Below are positions 16,028-23,604 of a DNA stretch of 64,000 nt, one piece after another. The stretch is from Streptomyces sp. CA-210063. GTDB taxonomy: Bacteria; Actinomycetota; Actinomycetes; Streptomycetales; Streptomycetaceae. The stretch lies in NCBI RefSeq assembly GCF_024612015.1, contig NZ_CP102512.1:2418001-2482000 (forward strand). Direction: 5' to 3'. Both the position numbers and the translations under genes were made by a program. The first letter of the stretch is position 1, and each line of letters opens with the position of its first letter. The notes under the pieces are model-generated. The model was given only the letters and a program-made list of their open reading frames with translations. It searched no databases and had not been told where the DNA came from.

Positions 16028-18043
16028 TCAGTCCGCCGTCTGTGCCGGGCCCGCCGTCACCTTCCGCAGGAGCGGCCTGCTGCCGGTGATCGCGGCGAAC
16101 ATGGCCAGCGCGCCGACGACCACGCAGATCACCAGCTGCACGGCACCGGAGGTGTTGATCGTGGTGCCGACCGCCTTGTTGAGCTGCACGGCGCCGAAGA
16201 CACCCATCGCGGTGGTGCCGCCGGCCAGGACGGCCAACGGGATGACGGTCTCGCGGACCCGGGCCCGGTCCAGCACCTTCAGCGGGGTGCCGGACAGCCG
16301 CAGCAGGCCGTACACCCGGCGCCGGTCGAGGACGTTCGCGGCGGCCGTGAGGCCGGCGGAGGCGGCCGCGACGAGGAAGCTCAGCACCAGGGTGGCGGTG
16401 CTGACGGCGGCGACGCGGGCGGTGACCGTGTCGTCCGACGCGGACACGTACTCCTGGGTGAACGGGTACCTGCCCGACCCGAGGGACGTCAGGGCGGTGA
16501 CGGCGGTGTCGATGCGCTCCTGCCCGCCGGAGACACGGGCGGTCACGCCGGTGACACCGCCCAGCAGGCTGTCGTAGTCGTCCTCACTCGTGACGGCGAC
16601 GCTCGCCGTGACGCCCGCCTCGCGCAGCGTCGTACGGGCCTCGGCCGCGGTGCGTCGGGCGTCGGCGGCGTTCGCGGTGATCACCGCGACCTGGCCCTGG
16701 TGACTCGGGCCTTCCGAGCCCAGCGTGCTGACGGAGAAGAACCCGGCCACGAAGCCCGCGAGCACCAGGCCGCTGACGGTGCGCCAGGCCCCGCGCGGGT
16801 CGTCGCTGAGCCGGCGCGCGGCCAGCAGCGTGGCCGGACGCTTGGCGCGGCGGCCCACGATCCGGCCCAGCCGGTCCACGACCCAGGGGCCGAACAGCCA
16901 GAACGCGCCGTAGAAGAGCACCAGGAGGGCGATCAGCTGCCGGGGCGTCAGCTGGCCGCTGTCGCCCGTGGTCGCCCAGATGTAGAGCAGGACCGCGACG
17001 AACAGCACCAGGCGGATCGCTCGGGTGCGGCGCGGGTCGGCCTGCTGCGCCACGCCCAGGGGCGAGGTGGCCACCTGGCGCAGCATCGTCACCGCGCTGA
17101 TGGTGATCAGTGCGGTGACGGCCAGCACCACCGCCGCGAGCCACGGCAGTCCCACCCAGAGTTGGCCGGTGTACCAGGCGCCGACGCCGTACGGCAGTTC
17201 GGCGAGGGCGGGCAGCAGCGCCGTGTAGGCGAGCGCGCCCGCCAGGGCCCCTGCCGCGCCGACACCCGCCGCCTCGACGGCGGTCATGGCGAGGATCTGC
17301 CGCGGGGTCGCCCCGGCCAGCCGCAGCGCGGCGAGCCGCTGCTCGCGCCGGGCCGCGCCCAGCCGTCCGGCGGCCGAGGCCAGCACGACGACCGGCATGA
17401 CGAGGAGCACCACGCCCAGCAGCACGGTCCCCTGGTCGACGCCGGTGAACACGCTCGCCTCGGTGCCGGAGAACCCGGACACCGGGGCGCGCTCCGTCAA
17501 CCCCGCGTCGTAGTAGTTCTGCTCCCCGGCCGCCTTCGAGACAGCCGCGTCGTCGGGCGCCCGTCCGACCACCGCGACCAGTTCGTCGGGCGAGGCGAGA
17601 CCGGCGGCGCCGATCGTGCCGTAGTCCTTCGTCCTCGGGAAGCGGTCGGCGAGTTGGCCGGCGGGGAGTTTGTGCAGCAGCTCGGCCAGGGCTGGGGAGA
17701 CGTACACCTCGCCCTGCTTCGGGAAGCCGCTCAGGCCGGGCGGCGCGGGGGTCGCCGCGCGGCCGGGCAGCTGGGCCAGGTTCACCACGGTGACGGGTTC
17801 GTGGCGGACGTACGTCGTGGTCGTGGCCTGGACTGCCGTCGCCCACTTCGCCGGTACGGCGTCGGGGGTCCGCCAGGTGGTGTGGTCGGCGCGGCTGCCG
17901 GCGCCGAGGGCGGCGGCGATCATCACCAGCAGGAGGAACGAGCCGACGGCGGCCGCTCCGGCCGCGAGCAGCTGGGACTGCAGGCCGCGGCGGCCGGAGG
18001 ACCGGGCGAGGTGCCAGGTCAGGGGCAGGACGGGGGAACGCAT
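16028..18043 (-). CDS. FtsX-like ABC transporter permease
   Basis: Membrane protein of 671 residues of the MacB/FtsX type. There is an N-terminal helix (SFLLLVMIAAALG), a large extracellular region to about residue 205, then two FtsX units: GVVLLVMPVVVLASAAGRLGAARREQR-like and, near the end, ATLVLSFLVAAASAG with a GTPLKVLDRARV loop. It follows the ATPase gene on the same strand, with a repeat array between. The pair is likely an exporter or mechanotransmission complex for a peptide or antibiotic, as in other actinomycetes with an adjacent histidine kinase. Confidence 0.88.
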   Translation of the reverse strand: MRSPVLPLTWHLARSSGRRGLQSQLLAAGAAAVGSFLLLVMIAAALGAGSRADHTTWRTPDAVPAKWATAVQATTTTYVRHEPVTVVNLAQLPGRAATPAPPGLSGFPKQGEVYVSPALAELLHKLPAGQLADRFPRTKDYGTIGAAGLASPDELVAVVGRAPDDAAVSKAAGEQNYYDAGLTERAPVSGFSGTEASVFTGVDQGTVLLGVVLLVMPVVVLASAAGRLGAARREQRLAALRLAGATPRQILAMTAVEAAGVGAAGALAGALAYTALLPALAELPYGVGAWYTGQLWVGLPWLAAVVLAVTALITISAVTMLRQVATSPLGVAQQADPRRTRAIRLVLFVAVLLYIWATTGDSGQLTPRQLIALLVLFYGAFWLFGPWVVDRLGRIVGRRAKRPATLLAARRLSDDPRGAWRTVSGLVLAGFVAGFFSVSTLGSEGPSHQGQVAVITANAADARRTAAEARTTLREAGVTASVAVTSEDDYDSLLGGVTGVTARVSGGQERIDTAVTALTSLGSGRYPFTQEYVSASDDTVTARVAAVSTATLVLSFLVAAASAGLTAAANVLDRRRVYGLLRLSGTPLKVLDRARVRETVIPLAVLAGGTTAMGVFGAVQLNKAVGTTINTSGAVQLVICVVVGALAMFAAITGSRPLLRKVTAGPAQTAD

Positions 18044-18094
18044 GGGGACTCCGGGGGCTTCGGGCGGGGGCGTGTCAGACGATGGTTGAGGCGG

Positions 18095-18194
18095 CGGTTG
18101 AGGCCTCGGTTCAGACCGCGGTTCAGACCGCGGTTCAGGCCTCGGTTCAGACCGCGCGCGGTTCAGGCCGAGGCTCAGGCGACGCTTCAGGCGG
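18095..18194. repeat. 12-bp tandem repeat between ATPase and permease genes
   Basis: Imperfect copies of CGGTTCAGACCG or CGGTTCAGGCCT follow each other at 18095, 18107, 18119, 18131, 18143 and 18159 (with CGCG inserted before the last), then decay into the ATPase stop region. Each unit is self-complementary enough (CGGT...ACCG) to fold. Confidence 0.85.
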
Positions 18195-18870
18195 CGGTGA
18201 ACTGGGGGTGGCCGCTGATCCGGCCGTCCCGGACCTGGAGGATCCGGTCGCAGTGGGCGGCGACGTCGGCGTCGTGGGTGACCATGACCAGGGCGGCGCC
18301 CGTGTCCCGGGTGGCGAAGGTCAGCAGCTGGACGACCTCCGTGCCGGTGCGCTGGTCCAGGGCGCCGGTGGGCTCGTCGGCGAAGACCACATCCGGCTCG
18401 CTGACCAGGGCGCGCGCGATGGCGACCCGCTGAGCCTGACCGCCGGAGAGCTGGCCGGGGCGACGCTGCTCCAGCCCGTCCAGGCCCAGCGGCGCGAACC
18501 AGCGGCGGGCGCGGGCGACGGCCTCCTTGCGCGGGGTGCCCTCCAGCATCAGCGGCAGGGCGACGTTCTCCTCGGCGGGCAGCTCCGGCAGCAACTGGCC
18601 GAACTGGAACACGAACCCGAACCGCTTGCGGCGCAGCGCGCTGAGCCTGTCCTCGGCCAGGTCGTCGATGCGGTCGCCGCGCAGCAGCACCTGGCCGCCG
18701 TCGGGCCGGGTGGTTCCGGCGAGGGTGTGCAGCAAGGTGGACTTGCCGGACCCCGAAGGGCCCATGATCGCCAGCGAGTCACGCTCGCCCACCTCCACGT
18801 CCACCCCGGCCAGGGCGGTCGTGGAGCCGTACTTCTTGACGAGGCCGTACCCGGCCAGAACAGTGCTCAC
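18187..18870 (-). CDS. ABC transporter ATP-binding protein (LolD/MacB type)
   Basis: ATPase of 227 residues powering the downstream FtsX-type permease. Walker A is GPSGSGKST, the Q-loop region is FVFQFGQLLPELPAEEN, the signature is LSGGQAQRVAIARAL, Walker B is VVFADEPTGALD and the switch His is in VMVTHD. All catalytic residues are intact. It lies 20 bases downstream of the DUF4333 gene and is probably in its operon. Confidence 0.93.
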   Translation of the reverse strand: MSTVLAGYGLVKKYGSTTALAGVDVEVGERDSLAIMGPSGSGKSTLLHTLAGTTRPDGGQVLLRGDRIDDLAEDRLSALRRKRFGFVFQFGQLLPELPAEENVALPLMLEGTPRKEAVARARRWFAPLGLDGLEQRRPGQLSGGQAQRVAIARALVSEPDVVFADEPTGALDQRTGTEVVQLLTFATRDTGAALVMVTHDADVAAHCDRILQVRDGRISGHPQFTAA

Positions 18871-18890
18871 GATGATGTTCCCTGTCCTTC

Positions 18891-19262
18891 TCAGCGCTCG
18901 AACTTCCAGGTGACGCTCTTGGCGTCGGCCTTGGTCACACGGACGGGGATCTCGACGGTCTCGCCGTCACTCTTCTTGCCGGTGCAGGTGAGGGTGGCTC
19001 CGGCCACGGCCTCGAGCCCGGTCGGGCAGGTGACGCCGGTGACCTTGTCGCCGACCCAGGGCAGCGGGTGGTACTTGCCCTCGGTGCGGGCCGCGACGAT
19101 GTGCGCCGCGAGTGCCTTGTGGCCGTCCACCGATGCCGTGCTGTGCTCGTCCAGCCCGGTGGTCGACTCGGTGCCGGAGAGCAGATACGTGCCGAGCCCG
19201 CCCAGCGCGACCACGGCGGTCGCACCGCCGACGACGCCGACGAGGAACTTGCTGCGCTGCAT
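18891..19262 (-). CDS. DUF4333 domain protein, exported
   Basis: Protein of 123 residues starting MQRSKFLVGVVGG, with one N-terminal hydrophobic segment (VVGGATAVVALGGLGTYLL) that may be a signal anchor. The rest contains one Cys pair (VTCPTGLEAVAGATLTCTG) and matches DUF4333, a small extracytoplasmic domain of unknown function often placed next to transporters. It is first in the DUF4333-ATPase-permease unit and divergent from the histidine kinase, which has its start 150 bases away. A sensor or accessory role for the ABC system is inference. Confidence 0.8.
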   Translation of the reverse strand: MQRSKFLVGVVGGATAVVALGGLGTYLLSGTESTTGLDEHSTASVDGHKALAAHIVAARTEGKYHPLPWVGDKVTGVTCPTGLEAVAGATLTCTGKKSDGETVEIPVRVTKADAKSVTWKFER

Positions 19263-19412
19263 CGCGTACTCCTGATGTCCGTGGTGAGGATGCGGCTCCA
19301 CCCTCGCCCGTGGGCCCGGCCGCGCGCCTCGGCCGAACGGCCATGTCCGGCGGGCGGCCCCTCGACCATTCGGCTGATCCCGCCGACGGCCGCTGCGCCT
19401 ACCGTGAGCAGC

Positions 19413-20711
19413 ATGAAGTCTGATTCCGCCCGGGGCTGCGCCCGTGGCCTCGCCGTCGGCGTCCTGCTCGCCGCGTCCGTCGTCGACGTTCTCTACGCGG
19501 GCTCCGACGGAACGAGCGTCCTGCCGTCGGCAGGCCCCGTCTGGCCGATCCTGGCGGTGGTGGTCGTCGGGCTGGCCGCCGTGCTGTGGCCGGCCGGGCG
19601 GCGGCCCGAGTGGCTCACACCGCAGGTCCGCACCGCCGTGCCCGCTCTCGCCTCGGCCCTTCTCACCGCCGCATCGCTTCTGGTCCCAGAGGTGGTCGTG
19701 TTCGGCCCGGGCGAGGTCATGGTTCTGCTGTGTCTGTTCTTCATCGCGGTACGGCACTGCCCGCCACGCTGGGCCATCGTGTGCGGCGTCCTCGACGCGG
19801 GCGCGCTGCTCGTCCTGCCGGTACGCGGCGACGTGACGCTGAGCAGTGACGTGCTGGGCCCGCAGATGATCGGCCTGCTGCTGATCGGCCTCGTCGCCGG
19901 ACTCGCGGGCTATCTGCGCTCGATGGACTACCGTCGCACCGTCGCCGTCAGCGAGACCCGCCGCAGCGAACGCCTGGCCATCGCCGCCGATCTGCACGAC
20001 TTCGTCGCCCACCATGTGACCGGCATCCTCGTACAGACCCAGGTGGCCCGCATGATGGCCGCCCCCCAGCCGCAGGAGCGGGACCCCGTACCGGCCGCCA
20101 CCCAGCCACAGGAGCGGGACCCCGTACCGGCCGCCACCCAGCCGCAGGAACGGGATCCCGTACCAGCTGCCACCCAGCCGCAGGAGCTGGACCTCGTCCT
20201 GGCCGGCATCGAGCGCGCCGCGACCGAGGCCCTCGCCTCGATGCGCCGCACGGTCGGTGTGCTGCGGGACACCGGTCCCGAGGGCGCCGACCACCGCCCG
20301 GTCGGCGACCTCGCGGGCATCGCCGAACTGATCGAAGGCTTCGCGACCCCGGGCCAGCAGGTGGTGCTGCGCCGCGACCCCGCCGTGTCCCACGCCCTCC
20401 CCCACGAGGTGCAGGCCGCGGCCTTCCGGGTCGTCCAGGAGGCGCTGACCAACATCCGCCGGCACGCGGCCGACGCCACACGTATCGAGGTCCGGCTGCG
20501 GTACGACGCCGGCCACCTGGTGGTGTCAGTGGCGGACGACGGCCGAGGCGGCACCCAACTCCCGGCGGCCGCCCACGGCGGCGGCTTCGGCCTCGTCGGC
20601 CTGAAGGAACGGGTGACCGCACTGGGCGGCGAACTGGGCGCCGGGCCCCGGGGCGGCGCGGGGTGGGAGGTGCGGGCGGTGTTCCCGGCGGGAATTCCTG
20701 AGGGGCGCTGA
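19413..20711 (+). CDS. Sensor histidine kinase (HisKA_3 / NarL-type partner)
   Basis: Membrane sensor kinase of 432 residues. Four or five hydrophobic segments occupy about residues 10-165. The phosphoacceptor is in LAIAADLHDFVAHH; the C-terminal ATPase has QEALTNIRRHA (N box), VADDGRGG and GFGLVGLKERV (G boxes). A 12-residue motif is repeated in the loop between the two dimerisation helices (see repeat at 20067). HisKA_3 kinases normally have a LuxR-type response regulator next to them; none is found here. ATG 19413 is preceded by an in-frame GTG at 19404. Likely senses an envelope signal handled by the divergent ABC exporter. Confidence 0.87.
   Translation: MKSDSARGCARGLAVGVLLAASVVDVLYAGSDGTSVLPSAGPVWPILAVVVVGLAAVLWPAGRRPEWLTPQVRTAVPALASALLTAASLLVPEVVVFGPGEVMVLLCLFFIAVRHCPPRWAIVCGVLDAGALLVLPVRGDVTLSSDVLGPQMIGLLLIGLVAGLAGYLRSMDYRRTVAVSETRRSERLAIAADLHDFVAHHVTGILVQTQVARMMAAPQPQERDPVPAATQPQERDPVPAATQPQERDPVPAATQPQELDLVLAGIERAATEALASMRRTVGVLRDTGPEGADHRPVGDLAGIAELIEGFATPGQQVVLRRDPAVSHALPHEVQAAAFRVVQEALTNIRRHAADATRIEVRLRYDAGHLVVSVADDGRGGTQLPAAAHGGGFGLVGLKERVTALGGELGAGPRGGAGWEVRAVFPAGIPEGR
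20067..20201 (+). repeat. In-frame 36-bp tandem repeat inside the histidine kinase
   Basis: Three full copies (20067, 20103, 20139) and a partial fourth (20175) encode QPQERDPVPAAT; the fourth diverges after QPQE. The copies differ by only a few synonymous bases. They fall between the His-bearing helix and the second DHp helix. Confidence 0.9.
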
Positions 20712-20773
20712 CGGGTGCTGAGGGGCGCTGAGGGGCGCTGATTCGCTCAGCGGCCCCCTGTTCGATGACGCCC

Positions 20774-20937
20774 GTGCTTGGCGGGCTGTCCCCAGGTGGA
20801 CCGCCGCGGCCGCGGCCGTCAGCAGCGCCGGCCCGATCGCGGCGGCCGCCCCGAGGGGGGCCGAGGCCGACCCGAGCAGGAGCCCGGCGGCTCTCCCGCC
20901 ACCTCCAGGGTGCCGACGACCCGGTAGAGGCCCGGTG
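20774..20937 (-). pseudogene. DoxX-like membrane protein remnant
   Basis: On the minus strand SPGLYRVVGTLEVAG, then after a one-base frame change AGLLLGSASAPLGAAAAIGP and an Ala-rich helix ending HLGTARQAR, follow the pattern of the second half of DoxX_2 proteins (a 'LxVIGxLEVAGAAGLLLG' turn and a final helix). The first half is absent. Bases 20712-20773 hold short GGGGCGCTGA repeats and nothing else. Confidence 0.5.
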
Positions 20938-20951
20938 AGTGGGGGCCGGCG

Positions 20952-21782
20952 ATGGAGTTCACGCAGCACACCGGCTCGTTCAAGGCGCGCGGCGCGCAGA
21001 ACTTCCTCCAGGCCCACCGCGAGGCCGGCACGCTCCCGGAGGCGGGGGTGACCATCGCCTCCGGCGGCAACGCCGGACTCGCGTGCGCGTGGGCCGCGCG
21101 ACAGCAGGGCATCACCGCGACCGTCTTCGTGCCCGCCACCGCGCCCCGGGTGAAGGTGGCCAAGCTGCGCGCGTACGGCGCCGACGTCCGCCTCGTCGGC
21201 ACGGAGTACGCCGACGCCCTGGCCGCCTGCCAGGAGTTCGCCGCCACCGCCGGGGCGCTCACCTCGCATGCCTACGACCACCCGCTCATCGCCGCCGGGG
21301 CGGGCACCCTCCTGGAGGAGATCCGCGACCGGCTGTACGGCCTGGACACCGTCGTGGTCGCCGTCGGCGGCGGAGGGCTCTTCACCGACGTGGCCACCGC
21401 CGCCCGGCACCACGGCGTCCGTGTCGTCGCCGTGGAGCCGGAGAACTGCCGAGCTCTCGACGCCGCCCTGGAGGCCGGTCACCCGGTCGAGGTCACCGTG
21501 GACTCCGTGGCCGCGGACTCCCTCGGCGCCCGCCGCACCTCCGCGATGGCACTCCACGCGGCTCAGCGGCACCACGTACGGTCCGTCCTCGTACCGGACG
21601 GCGAGATCGTCCGCGCCCGCCAGGCCCTGTGGGACCACCGCCGGCTCGCCGTCGAACACGGCGCCGCCACCGCCCTCGCCGCCCTCACGGCCCCCGATGC
21701 CCCCTACCGGCCCGCCCCCGGCGAGAGGATCGCCGTCGTACTCTGCGGCGCCAACACCGACCCGGGGGACCTGGTCGACTGA
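20952..21782 (+). CDS. Threonine dehydratase-like PLP enzyme, 5' truncated
   Basis: Fold-type II PLP enzyme. The cofactor lysine is in TGSFKARGAQNF (residue 10), the phosphate loop is SGGNAGL and the glycine-rich loop VGGGGLFTD. Typical members have some 40 more residues before the lysine; here the frame hits a TAG at 20925 and the upstream bases belong to the DoxX remnant. Translation from ATG 20952 would give 276 residues lacking the first strand and helix, with only a weak ribosome site (GGGGGCC). Probably a degraded gene, but the remaining frame is intact and may still be expressed. Confidence 0.65.
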   Translation: MEFTQHTGSFKARGAQNFLQAHREAGTLPEAGVTIASGGNAGLACAWAARQQGITATVFVPATAPRVKVAKLRAYGADVRLVGTEYADALAACQEFAATAGALTSHAYDHPLIAAGAGTLLEEIRDRLYGLDTVVVAVGGGGLFTDVATAARHHGVRVVAVEPENCRALDAALEAGHPVEVTVDSVAADSLGARRTSAMALHAAQRHHVRSVLVPDGEIVRARQALWDHRRLAVEHGAATALAALTAPDAPYRPAPGERIAVVLCGANTDPGDLVD

Positions 21783-21808
21783 CCGGCGCGACAGCACACA
21801 GGTCCAGC

Positions 21809-23494
21809 TCAGATCCAGGTGTCGAGCCACATGCGGGTGTGCCAGCTCGGATACGGGATCGTGAGACCCGTGTAGATCGGGAAGAAGTAGATGAAGTTCC
21901 ATGCGATCAGCAGGACGAGCGTGCCCACCGCCACCGCGCCCCTGGCACGGCGCGCGTCACTCATGCCCGGCGGACCCAGCAGCGCGCCCAGCATCATCGC
22001 CACGGCCAGGCACAGGTACGGCACGAAGACGACGGCGTAGAAGGAGAAGGTCGTGCGGTCCTGGTACAGGAACCAGGGGAGATAACCGGCGCCCACGGCA
22101 CACAGGACGGCGCCCGCACGCCAGTCGCGGCGCAGCGCCCACCGGAAGAGCAGATAGACGAGGGCGCAGCACCCCGACCACCACAACACGGGCGTGCCCA
22201 GCGCGAGGACCGCCTGCGAGCAGCCGGACACCGCGTGGCAGCCCTCCTCCCCGGGTTCGGGCGACTCGTAGGAGAACAGCACGGGACGGCCGAGGACCAG
22301 CCAACTCCAGGGGTTGGACTCGTACTTGTGGAAGGCGTCCAGTCCCACGTTGAACTGGTAGACCCCGTGCTCGTAGTGCCACAGGCTGCGCAGCGGGGCC
22401 GGGATCCACGACCAGGGGCCGCCGCGGCCGTCCGCCCAGTGCCGCCCGTAACCGTCGTCGGACAGGAACCAGCCGGTCCACGTCGCCAGATAGGTCACGA
22501 CGGCGACCGGTACGAGGGACAGCACCGAGCCGCCGAGGTCCTTGCGCAGCACCGCGCGGTACGGGTGGCGTGCTCCCGCGACGCGGCGGGCGGCGACGTC
22601 CCACAGGACGGTCAGGATGAGGAAGAAGACCAGGAAATACAGGCCGTTCCACTTGGTCGAGGCCGCCAGCCCCAGGAAGAGGCCGGCCCCGAGCCGCCAC
22701 GGGCGCAGTCCCGTTCCGGCGCGTTCGCCGGTGTCCCGGTCCGGGCGGGCGTGACCGTCCCCGTCCACCGGCAGGGCCGCCGCGAGCCGGGACCGCGCGC
22801 GGTCCCGGTCGATCAGCAGACAGCCGAAGGCCGCCAGGACGAAGAACATGACGACGAGGTCGAGAAGAGCGGCGCGGCTCATCACGTAGTGCAGGCCGTC
22901 CACCGCCATCAGCGCGCCGGCCAGGCAGCCCAGCAGCGTCGACCGGAACAGCCGGCGTCCTATGCGGCACAGCATCAGCACCGACAGCGTGCCGAGGACC
23001 GCCGTCATGAAGCGCCAGCCGAGCGGGTTGAGGCCGAACATCCATTCGCCGAGGGCGATCACCCACTTGCCCGTCGGCGGGTGCGCGACGAAGGACGGGG
23101 TGTCGGAGAGCGAGATCACCTGGGGGTCGGCCAGGATCTGCGGGTCGGCGATCTTGCGGTCGGGCCAGGTGCCCTCGTAACCGAGCCGCAGCAAGGACCA
23201 GGCGTCCTTGGCGTAGTAGGTCTCGTCGAAGATGACGGCCCGCGGCTGCCCGAGGTGCCAGAAGCGGATCGCTCCGGCCAGGACGGCGACGATCACCGGC
23301 CCCAGCCGGCCCATCGCCCTCGCGACGCGGTACGCCGGTAACGGGCCGAGGCCCATGAGTTCCCACGGGCGGGTCCCCGGCTCCGGGAAGGGCGGAACGA
23401 GCCGATCGCGGATGTCGGTCCGGGGGCGTCCCGCGTACCCGAACACGCGCAGTCGTTCACTCCAGTCGCTGGGCGTCGTCGGCCGCAGGGTCAA
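21809..23494 (-). CDS. Dolichyl-phosphate-mannose-protein mannosyltransferase (PMT family)
   Basis: Membrane glycosyltransferase that transfers mannose from polyprenyl phosphomannose to exported proteins. It has 561 residues with about ten or more hydrophobic segments. The catalytic acidic motif is FDETYYAKDAW in the first extracellular loop; other marks are VAHPPTGKWVIALGEW, DGLHYVMSRAALLDL and TWTGWF. The most upstream start is TTG 23494 (MTLRPTTPSDW), chosen because the family N-terminus (FGYAGRPRTDIRDRLVPPF) follows directly. It lies 110 bases downstream of the Ser/Thr kinase gene; a functional link is not evident. Confidence 0.92.
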   Translation of the reverse strand: MTLRPTTPSDWSERLRVFGYAGRPRTDIRDRLVPPFPEPGTRPWELMGLGPLPAYRVARAMGRLGPVIVAVLAGAIRFWHLGQPRAVIFDETYYAKDAWSLLRLGYEGTWPDRKIADPQILADPQVISLSDTPSFVAHPPTGKWVIALGEWMFGLNPLGWRFMTAVLGTLSVLMLCRIGRRLFRSTLLGCLAGALMAVDGLHYVMSRAALLDLVVMFFVLAAFGCLLIDRDRARSRLAAALPVDGDGHARPDRDTGERAGTGLRPWRLGAGLFLGLAASTKWNGLYFLVFFLILTVLWDVAARRVAGARHPYRAVLRKDLGGSVLSLVPVAVVTYLATWTGWFLSDDGYGRHWADGRGGPWSWIPAPLRSLWHYEHGVYQFNVGLDAFHKYESNPWSWLVLGRPVLFSYESPEPGEEGCHAVSGCSQAVLALGTPVLWWSGCCALVYLLFRWALRRDWRAGAVLCAVGAGYLPWFLYQDRTTFSFYAVVFVPYLCLAVAMMLGALLGPPGMSDARRARGAVAVGTLVLLIAWNFIYFFPIYTGLTIPYPSWHTRMWLDTWI

Positions 23495-23575
23495 CGCTGT
23501 CGCTCGCTTTCCGGCATCCTGCCGCCGCCACCGGCCTTGCTTCGGTCACAAAGGAGACGGACGCACAGCCCGAAG

Positions 23576-23591
23576 GGTTGTCGTCACAACC
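23576..23591. promoter_or_regulatory. Inverted repeat between kinase and PMT genes
   Basis: GGTTGT-CGTC-ACAACC is a perfect 6-base inverted repeat. It sits between the kinase stop (23605) and the PMT start (23494), so either a small terminator stem or an operator for the PMT gene. Confidence 0.45.
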
Positions 23592-23604
23592 GGGAAAGAT
23601 CCGC

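Noticed and set aside
18095..18194. 12-bp repeats considered as iterons or a replication origin
   Set aside because: No initiator gene, no A+T-rich stretch; located between two operon genes.
16019..18433. An 804-codon plus-strand frame over the FtsX permease
   Set aside because: Composition is Gln/Arg/Gly-rich with no domain; it is the antisense shadow of the permease and ATPase.
20067..20201. Evenly spaced repeats considered as a CRISPR array
   Set aside because: The copies are contiguous without spacers and in frame in a kinase gene; no cas genes are present.
20526..21902. A 458-codon minus-strand frame over the PLP enzyme
   Set aside because: Antisense shadow for most of its length; only the short DoxX-like end was kept, as a remnant.
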